In this document: positions 57,080 through 64,000 of the stretch, piece by piece | Layout of the letters: the number at the start of each line of letters is the position of its first letter | How positions within the stretch are numbered: the stretch's first letter is position 1 | NCBI GenBank assembly: GCA_000469685.2 | Contig: LS997562.1 | Span: 38,848,345-38,912,344, forward strand | From: Haemonchus contortus | Lineage: Eukaryota; Nematoda; Chromadorea; Rhabditida; Trichostrongylidae | Length of the DNA: 64,000 nt | Reading direction: 5' to 3' | Program-made: the position numbers and the translations under genes | Notes under the pieces: model-generated | Database searches by the model: none | Told to the model about the DNA's origin: nothing | Seen by the model: the letters and a program-made list of their open reading frames with translations, nothing else

Positions 57080-58255
57080 ATAATCGGCTAAGTGTGCTGT
57101 TGGTCTGTTTGTGTGTGTGTGTGTTTGTCTGACCGAAAATTCATAACTCCTGTCCCACTGTAGCTAAAGCATCCAAATTTGAAAGAGAAAAGGGCGACAG
57201 GATGGAAACGCTGATGGTGTTTTATAGGAAGTGAGAACAATCAATAGAAACTGATAAGAAGCCTAAGAAGGCAAAAGTCTCAGAACCCATAACTCCCTTT
57301 GTATTAACGATGAAGTCCTTGCACTTCGGCAGGTGATGTAGAATGTGATGGAACTGTTAATGGTTGGCGCCAGGGGATGATAGCAAGTGATAGGGACTGA
57401 TAAGAAACCATAGGAGAAGAGAGCCCTTAGATCTCCACTAGCGCATTTTCTGTTAGCAATGGAGTCTTGGAATTATAATAGGTTATGTAAGATATAACAG
57501 GATCGTAGGTACTCGGTGACGGGATCGAGAACGGTTGGTGCCAGGCCAGAAGCTGATAAAACTGATAAGGGCTAATGAAAATCCTGGAAAGCGTAGAGCC
57601 ACTATAATAATGACATTAATAGTGGAGCCTTGACAGTTTGGCGTGTGATGTGGAGTATGGCAGGGTCGTAGACGTGATAGATACTGATAACAGCTAATAA
57701 CGACTGATAAGAGCACTTACCAACTGAATTTAACTCCTGCGATATTCACGATGTATTTATGATTACGACTATTATGTAGACTACGACCGCTACCCAGCAA
57801 GGTTTGTAACTCGGCGGAAGATCAAGGTTACCTTACGTTTTGATATCATTTACGACAAAGCTCTTCCGACCGCCAATAATTTTGGATTCTCAACTAATGA
57901 TGTACCCCTGGAAGAAAGAAGGTCCTCTGATAACGACATCTGATAATGGTGTTATTATCACTCGAGAACATTTGTGTGTAATACTCGATTCTTTGGTTGC
58001 CTATCAGTTAAACCTTTAATGGTTCATAATTTGCAAGATGAAGAGCAACCGATTGACACATTTAATTGTAGGCGTAAGCATCGGCACACTTTAAATACCA
58101 CTGGCGCTGCCCCCTCTTTTAGGGTCCTGCGTCAAAGTTTTGTAGAGTGTGTCGGATTTGATCAGAAAATCATCATTCAATCCAAAAGTTGGAGGGGGGT
58201 TGCCGAATACTAGAATTTAAAGAAGCAGGAAAGTCCGGCGTTAGCCGCGCAGTCC
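57080..58255 (+). repeat. Type-A Helitron-like repeat
   Basis: Paralog of 31,490-32,880. TGATAA cluster at 57,685-57,715 (three motif variants). Ends with hairpin-like TCCGGCGTTAGCCGCGC, then AGTCCGACTG. Confidence 0.65.
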
Positions 58256-58492
58256 GACTGTCTCTATATATAAAGCGGTAATTTCGTGTGTCTGCTTGTA
58301 TGCCCGTTTGTGCGTCCTTCCGAAAGTCACGTATTCACGACGAAGAGTGTGAATGTAACTTGAGCGCGGTGAGGAAACAGTTATGAAATGGGAAGTCAAC
58401 CGATACTGTTCATATTGGTGCTCTAGCAACCTCTAACAAGTCGTAGGTAAGCGGTAGTGGGCATGTGGTGCACGCGTGCGTAGCCCAACTGG
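58256..58492 (+). repeat. Type-B Helitron-like repeat
   Basis: TATATATAAAGCGGTAATTT to GCACGCGTGC hairpin (shortened loop), then GTAGCCCAACTGG and T. Confidence 0.65.
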
Positions 58493-58689
58493 TGCAAAAA
58501 TGGATCGTGTCATTACTGTTGCTCGCAGTGAGAACCATGGTGAGGAACTAAACCTTTTCATTCCGAGAGGAACCCGTACTGCCAGCTAATACCAACGATT
58601 ATAAACACGCTCTTTCATAAGCATAAAGAGATAGTGCCGTTTGGTCTTTGCAGCGAAGCTTTCGAAAGCATAAAGGAATGCAAGGTGGT

Positions 58690-59850
58690 TAACGCTGAAG
58701 TATTACTGTAGTGAGCTCGACCGTAGTGTACTCCTAAAGATATAGAAGGTCACTCTCTCAATTAGCGTATTAGCTTTCTTATCTCCTCCTTTGTTGCTTA
58801 ATGTAAATCGCGCGGCGAAGTTCTTGGCGATTTGGACGACTTCAGCCTGTAGGCTGCGACATAAATTCGAAGTAGAGTAGATTAGAAGGATCGGCTGACC
58901 TTACTTAACTACCCTACTTCGAGTTTGTGCCCCAATAACAGGCGCCAGAATAGTTCGAATCGTCACGAATCTCGTCACGCAATTTGCCGCGCGCTTCCTT
59001 AGACGCACGTATGTACCCATACCCCTCCCTGGGATGTCTCTAACAACAATCTCGACTACGCACTCTATAGGCAATCTGAAAGTACAGAGGCTTCCAAGAC
59101 AATTCCCCTTTCAAACTTAGAAACGGACTGAGAGAGGGTGGGTGAGTTTTGAGCTCGCCACGTAGAAGTCGGAGATGTTCCTCAATTAATTAATGTAACG
59201 TCTAGGGCTTTCTCAACCCTGCTAAGGTCGTGAAAAGTTTGACTTGCAGTTGCATTTTGTTGCCCTTCTCATGATCTTCTTCTTATCTATTACGACGTAT
59301 TCATCCGAAGCTCGAGGCACCAGTCAATTGCAGCTTCTATTCAGACCACATTTCTTGCAGAATGAGGCATACCGGTAGTTGAAGAGCAATATTTCAACGA
59401 AATGACGCAGCTATAGTGATATCGAAAATCTTTTGGAATTCATTGAATTGAATAAGTCCAGCGATCTTTTTCACGTAACTCATGGGTATTAGCATGGACA
59501 TCAGAGAGAAGCGTTGAATAATCACATTTATGTACGCCCCTCATGCTGGGTACCTCGAGAAGATAAGGTTATTTCTGAATAACGACGATATGAACAAGTT
59601 CGCCATGATAGCGGATGTTTAGTAATTGTTCAATGAAAAGGCGTGGAAGGAGTTTGTGCAGGCGGAAGAGCAAGGGTCGAGCTAAGGAGAAGAGTCCTCC
59701 ACCCGGCAGGGTTTAGGAGTCTGCAGCGCCTTTATTGCTAAACCTGATTCAGACCTCAGCAGTAAAAAAACCCATGAAGTCGACTGCGTGCTCGCGAAAG
59801 GATGGAAACTGTGTGAGACAGCGTGGTACTTCTAGAGTGGAAAATGACGT
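58690..59850. other. Unique insertion relative to the palindrome arm; no gene
   Basis: This stretch has no counterpart between 33,260 and 33,640 and no supportable frame. Confidence 0.4.
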
Positions 59851-60339
59851 CACACCCACTTTTTACGATCGAGTTTTTCCGCTGTCGGCCTCTATACACT
59901 TTTTTTCGAACTTTAGAACTTTAGAAAATTGAGAATGTTTTGGGCTTCAGGTCTTAGCTCCGTTTACGGACACATTGCCCACCATTAACAACCAGCCAAC
60001 CTTCATTCGCTGATTCGTACGTTTCCAACGATTTCCGAGCTACTAATCTTGCCTACCTCAGCTCGGGGCATGCTACTCCTGCATTGGACCTGAGCTCTTC
60101 AATTGCTAGTTATCCGTTTACACCCCGTTTTTTTATTTCCTACAACGTTTCTTAACATACATTATACATATGTGAGTACTGACCTCGGTTGACAACTTCA
60201 GCTCGCGTCCTGCCTTTTACAAATCATCCAACTCTATCTATTACTTGTTTTGACTTGATGTTTTGTTAACTGCTGTTATTTCGCCGCAGTACGCGATCCG
60301 AAAGTCTCACAAGGTTGGCGATTTGTGGACAAAACTTCA

Positions 60340-60411
60340 GCCTCGGACGGGACTTGAACCCGCACTTGTCCTTTCCGGGGACCGTGCTCTTATCCCTTAC
60401 ACTACCGAGGC
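60340..60411 (-). tRNA. tRNA-like head of SINE family 2, unit 2 (not a working tRNA)
   Basis: 72 nt with a perfect 7-bp acceptor stem (GCCTCGG/CCGAGGC), a D arm, and a T arm with GGTTCAAGTCC. The anticodon stem is weak (4 bp plus a G-A mismatch) and position 33 is C, not U. The loop would give anticodon GGA, but there is no long serine-type variable arm. Best read as a tRNA-derived Pol III promoter. Confidence 0.6.
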
Positions 60412-60634
60412 CCCGCTTGCCCTCGCCTTCTTAATGGCTTATATGCCATAGCTTATCAGCACTCACACGTACAACGTGTTGAGCCGGTCGGCCAATATCA
60501 GCACAGAACCGTTAAGCTGTAAGCTTTACATGTTAGTACTTGTTTTGACTTGATGTTTTGTTAACTGCTGTTATTTCGCCGCAGTACGCGATCCGAAAGT
60601 CTCACAAGGTTGGCGATTTGTGGACAAAACTTCA

Positions 60635-60706
60635 GCCTCGGACGGGACTTGAACCCGCACTTGTCCTTTCCGGGGACCGTGCTCTTATCCCTTACACTAC
60701 CGAGGC
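60635..60706 (-). tRNA. tRNA-like head of SINE family 2, unit 1 (not a working tRNA)
   Basis: Identical to the head at 60,340-60,411. It forms the 5' end of the inserted element on the minus strand. Confidence 0.6.
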
Positions 60707-60895
60707 TTCTATCTATTACGTCTCTAACCCCTTTTTTCTTTATTCTAGGGAATTTTGAGGCAAGTTTTCACTTCTTCCAAACATGCAACTTCCAGCTGCT
60801 GGAGCGCCCCACCCGCCAATGGCGGAACTTTGCTGAATTCAGGCATAGGCATTCGTTGACTTTGTTAATTGCTTTGTCCTCTGTATACTTTTTTT

Positions 60896-61170
60896 GGTAG
60901 CAAGTGGCTTACTGTAACCCACCTATGGTACTGCTGTGTATGGTATGTGGTATGTATTTTAGTATGTAGTGTGTGTGTGGCGTGTGGTGTGTGTGTATGT
61001 GTGCGTGGGTTATGTAACGGCATGTAGTGTAGGTTGTGTATGTGTGTGTTTGGGTGATGTGGGGTGTGTGTTGTGTGGTGTGTGATTTGTGTATATGATC
61101 TGTGTGTATATGGTTTATGTGTGTGTGGTGTCTGCAGGTATGTGTGTGGCTGAGTGGATTTTCTAACATT
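60896..61170 (+). repeat. Truncated SINE head plus GT-rich array
   Basis: GGTAGCAAGTGGCTTACTGT, then imperfect GT-rich units; paralog of 34,190-34,540. Confidence 0.6.
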
Positions 61171-61179
61171 GTTCCGGTC

Positions 61180-62670
61180 AAATTCACATCCAAAGCGCCA
61201 CTACAATCTCGAATGGAAGTCCGATGCGGGGTTACATGGCGAAATGATTGGAACTGGAGGGTTTCACCCTTCTGGCCTTCTAGTGGTCAGTTGCCAAGAA
61301 TCGTATCCAACCACCAATGACTTAAGTTACTTGATTAGAACTAATAAAGGGAAGAAGTGAATTTTCACCGACTAATTGTTCCTCAAATGAAGGATAACAG
61401 GCCGGGTTTTCACAGGCATCACACTAATTACTACCAGCTGCATAGTCCCGTTCATTCCAAGCTCACCTGAGGTTCTGCCCATATTTGTTATGCCTGCGCT
61501 TTTTCGGCATTCCCTTCCGTTCAAGAATGTGGTTTAACTAATCAGAAATCTTACTCCCAAGTGGATAGTCGTCAGTTAGGCAGCCATTTATCAGTATGCC
61601 TTCACGTGTAGTACTTTATATCAATCCACCTCTGATTAGTTGGTGTTGATACTTGTTCAAAAGGAAACCTACCAATCATTGTGCGTGGCAGTGGTCCCAT
61701 AACACTGAGGCAGAGTTGATGTAGCGATGAAGTGCAGTTTCCAGTTGGCAAGTGTTTCGGCTCTTCCGCAGTCCAATGGAAGGCCTAGGTTGACCACGTC
61801 GTAGAACGAGGAAATTCAAATGACACACACCACTGATGAAGTGTCTGTTATTGTTTTTTGTCAGGGAAGGCAGTATCCTTATATTTTTGTTTTTCATGAT
61901 ACTTATCAATATCAATGAGTCAATCTGCCAGTAGAATGAGCACACCGAAACAGTGTGTCGTCGTACGACTACTGCAAGGTCAGTCAATAGCATAAGGAAC
62001 CAAATTATGTTAGCTATGGTTTAAAAACTGCCTTCACATTTCTCCAGTCCCTCCCATCAACACTAGTCCGGATTGGAGGCCTATCCATCCAACTCAGGTA
62101 TAACATCAGTAGTACAAATCCTTCGACGTGTCTAGGCTAGGTCTGGAAGTGCTCGTGTTGTCTGTGTAGCTTTTGCTCTCTCTCGAGCAGGAAAACATTA
62201 ATTTTCATTACATTGGCATTCCATTACGAATGATTCGAATTGGCTCGCGCAGACAAGCAAATGTGCATGGTGTGTTCTCCCATCTGCGCCGTGCCATCTT
62301 GTTGATTCGAGACCGTCTATACTTGTAGAGAATATACCTCCCTTTACCAAAGCTTCAGGAGGAATGGGACACTGGGGTGGGTAAGTCAATCGAGCGTCCA
62401 AATATCATCCCACTCCAGCTTTTTGCCCGAGGTAATCATTTCACCCCCTATGAGGAGACCCATTTGCAGAGGAAACTCTCAGCACCAAGCACAAATTTCT
62501 CTTGATCTTCTTTTGACTCGAGCAAGGCTATTCCTATAGTTCGTTTATAAATCCTACTGTCCAAGGTCTTCAATGCAGTGCCCTCTCCGCCTTTAACTTG
62601 TTGTTTTTTGTCAGTCGTGATACTATTGTGGACTAGTGAAGCTTTGATCAGGGCTTCGAAGGTTCCAGAT
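61180..62670. repeat. Paralogous block D and flank, copy 4
   Basis: Collinear with 34,610-36,390. Conserved minus frame at 61,676-61,993. Confidence 0.75.
61676..61993 (-). CDS. Unidentified conserved reading frame of block D, copy 4
   Basis: NNNRHFISGVCHLNFLVLRR then GQPRPSI; a small deletion shifts the frame after that relative to copy 3. Coding status uncertain. Confidence 0.25.
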   Translation of the reverse strand: MLLTDLAVVVRRHTVSVCSFYWQIDSLILISIMKNKNIRILPSLTKNNNRHFISGVCHLNFLVLRRGQPRPSIGLRKSRNTCQLETALHRYINSASVLWDHCHAQ

Positions 62671-63039
62671 ATTGACCTCCATTAAAGGCACAGTCTACGA
62701 TAACTCAAGGGGCGGGAAGGCCCCGCTTTTCCGCCCCTCGATCGATGTGACGTCGAACGAGTGTAGAGACAATACAGATTGCTATTAATCGATCTAGGAC
62801 CCACACACAATGAGCTGATCGCCGAGTGATGAGAAGATCTTTTTCTCCCACTCTTTTTTCCTCTGTTCTTTTTGCTGCCGCGATCCCTTATTTAATTTCC
62901 TAGTCTTAGAGACTGAAAAAGGTGAGCTACTTTTGCTGTTACTAGGGTTTTTTATTTACTTATGCTCGTGACCATATTGTGCCTTCCAGATTAGTGCGGT
63001 AAACGATTTTTCCCTAAAAAAATCTAAACCACCTAATAT

Positions 63040-63096
63040 CAAAAATATGAACTTACATTTGAACGTGTAATGGTTTTAATCGATTTTGAGGTGGCT
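63040..63096 (-). pseudogene. S/T-rich exon remnant, copy 4
   Basis: Acceptor TTTACTTCAG kept; ATSKSIKTITRSNV then decay. Copy 3 at 36.8 kb has lost the acceptor, this one keeps it. Confidence 0.35.
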
Positions 63097-63509
63097 CTGA
63101 AGTAAACATCGCATCTTCGTCGATTTGTCGTCAAAATGTGTGTATAGAATAGGGAAAAGACGCGAGATCTGAACATCCACAGAAAACGGTTCATCAGAAC
63201 CACCGCTTTGTGCGGCATTAAATCTGAAAGTGCTCGCTTTAGGAGTAGGAGACCATTCTTTCAGGGTTGATTTTTTTCAAAAGTCCAAGACGTACGCGAT
63301 GCATCTGTCCTATGGCAAGCTTAGCACCTTTCTATTGTTCGAGATTGAGGTCAGAATTGTCGCTCCATAACGTCCATTACGCGATAGATATCATGGTGTT
63401 TGTGAATAATCTCGTGTTCTCAATGAAACCCTCACAACAATGAATATTTACATTGTTTACAAGCTCATTGATAAGAACGAATACAGCTACATTTAAATTT
63501 GTAGATATA

Positions 63510-64000
63510 TGTGAAAAAAGTGAAAACTGCCTAGTAATAAAGGAAAAATGAAAACTATTATATGCAAACTCGCGCTTTTTTCGTGATTTTCTGAATACTT
63601 ATGTTGGGTATGGCTTATACTTACGGAAATTGTGTGTGTATCCTTTTCTACTTATGCCTTATTCAACCTTAGCAGTGGAACTTTCGAAAGAATCTGTATG
63701 TGTAGTCAAACACCACTGCCGTGCTGTACCCTTGAAAAAAACTTGGCGTCGCATTTTCTGACTTGAAATCCGCGAGTCATTCCGGCAGCCAATTCGATAT
63801 TGTCAATAAATTCACTTCATTTGTATGGTAGAATAAAACACATGAAGTAGAAAACGAAAATCGTTATTGAAGAGAAAAGTCGACGGCCAAATTCCGCACA
63901 AACGCACTGAGTAAATCATGGACGTGCATTGTTCAAGAGAAATTTTTGGAGGAATGAAGCCAAACAATTCCGACCAACCACACCCACATAGTTCAGGTGA
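63510..64000. other. Start of the next paralogous unit
   Basis: Matches 38,360-38,590 and 20,770-21,070 up to the window edge. No conserved frame called. Confidence 0.5.

Larger units (their letters stand above)
54777..58640 (+). repeat. Direct third copy of palindrome spacer plus right arm
   Basis: Collinear with 29,137-33,260 (offset about 25,640 at the start). From 54,777 to about 55,965 it is nearly identical (two differences seen in about 1.2 kb); beyond that it drops to a few percent differences with small indels. It lacks the 59-bp tandem duplication and has its own A and B Helitron-like repeats (57,080-58,255; 58,256-58,492). Confidence 0.93.
60245..60707 (-). mobile_element. Dimeric tRNA-derived SINE (family 2) with target duplication
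   Basis: Two tRNA-headed units 295 bp apart. The insertion is flanked by 12-bp direct repeats TCTATCTATTAC (60,233-60,244 and 60,708-60,719), and the palindrome arms carry a single copy of that site without the insert (around 33,985 and 24,748). Each head is followed by a conserved body ending AACATCAAGTCAAAACAAG, directly before the duplication in the last unit. The two heads share the same body, separated by about 126 bp. Confidence 0.9.

Noticed and set aside
60340..60706. Two serine-like tRNA genes (anticodon GGA)
   Set aside because: No long variable arm, weak anticodon stem, C at position 33, and both lie in one SINE insertion with a target duplication.
60243..60706. LTR-type element with short terminal repeats (the two 169-bp copies)
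   Set aside because: Repeats end in a tRNA head, not TG..CA, and the 12-bp target duplication is longer than the 4-6 bp of LTR elements; a dimeric SINE fits better.

Overview
This looks like a nuclear genome window from a nematode, most likely a strongylid or hookworm-like species (an inference). Coding pieces are short (38-421 bp) and split by GT-AG introns with nematode-type TTTCAG acceptors. The rest is old and young transposon sequence: an RTE-like LINE, a second LINE with AP endonuclease and reverse transcriptase, a Tc1 element and tRNA-derived SINEs. There is no bacterial-style gene packing, no rRNA, no CRISPR array, and no tRNA gene I would trust.

The window is a tandem array of related, mostly decayed gene units, nearly all on the minus strand. 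I separate two unnamed families by exons whose splice sites and phases are conserved between copies. Family X is a type I membrane protein: Ser/Thr-rich mucin-like exon, extracellular exon with two Cys, 44-bp linker exon, transmembrane exon, Lys/Glu/Ser tail. Copies lie at 21.9-24.6 kb and 40.6-48.8 kb, with a rearranged one at 10.2-10.8 kb. Family Y has a hydrophobic first known exon, a 36-39 codon exon, a Cys-containing exon and a short hydrophobic last exon. Copies lie at 2.7-4.8 kb and 53.8-56.8 kb, plus two partial copies in a palindrome. Other S/T-rich exons at 8.4, 16.3, 36.8 and 63.1 kb, and a 97-codon last exon at 7.55-7.84 kb, belong to the same array. I recognise neither family.

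The main structure is a palindrome at 24,603-34,131: two arms of about 4.53 kb that differ at only a few sites, around a 468-bp spacer (29,133-29,600). A third, direct copy of the spacer plus right arm starts near 54,777 and continues, more diverged, to about 63.5 kb. That copy keeps an intact tRNA-SINE where the palindrome is broken, so the palindrome looks derived. A transcript crossing it would fold into a long double-stranded RNA matching family Y.

Layout: 0.1-1.7 kb Tc1 element inside an older repeat; 1.9-2.7 kb SINE and Helitron-like end; 2.7-4.8 Y copy 1; 5.3-5.7 GT array; 6-9 paralogous block with S/T and tail exons; 9.2-10.0 Helitron-like repeat; 10.2-10.8 X copy 1; 12-16.4 second paralogous block; 17.3-20 repeats and a fold-back; 20.7-24.6 X copy 2; 24.6-34.1 palindrome; 34.2-37.1 third block; 37.1-40.1 Helitron-like repeats; 40.6-48.8 X copy 3 with a minus-strand LINE in an intron; 49.5-53.1 two plus-strand RTE-like fragments; 53.26-53.51 small palindrome; 53.8-56.8 Y copy 3; 57-63.5 fourth block with a dimeric tRNA-SINE; 63.5-64 start of the next unit.
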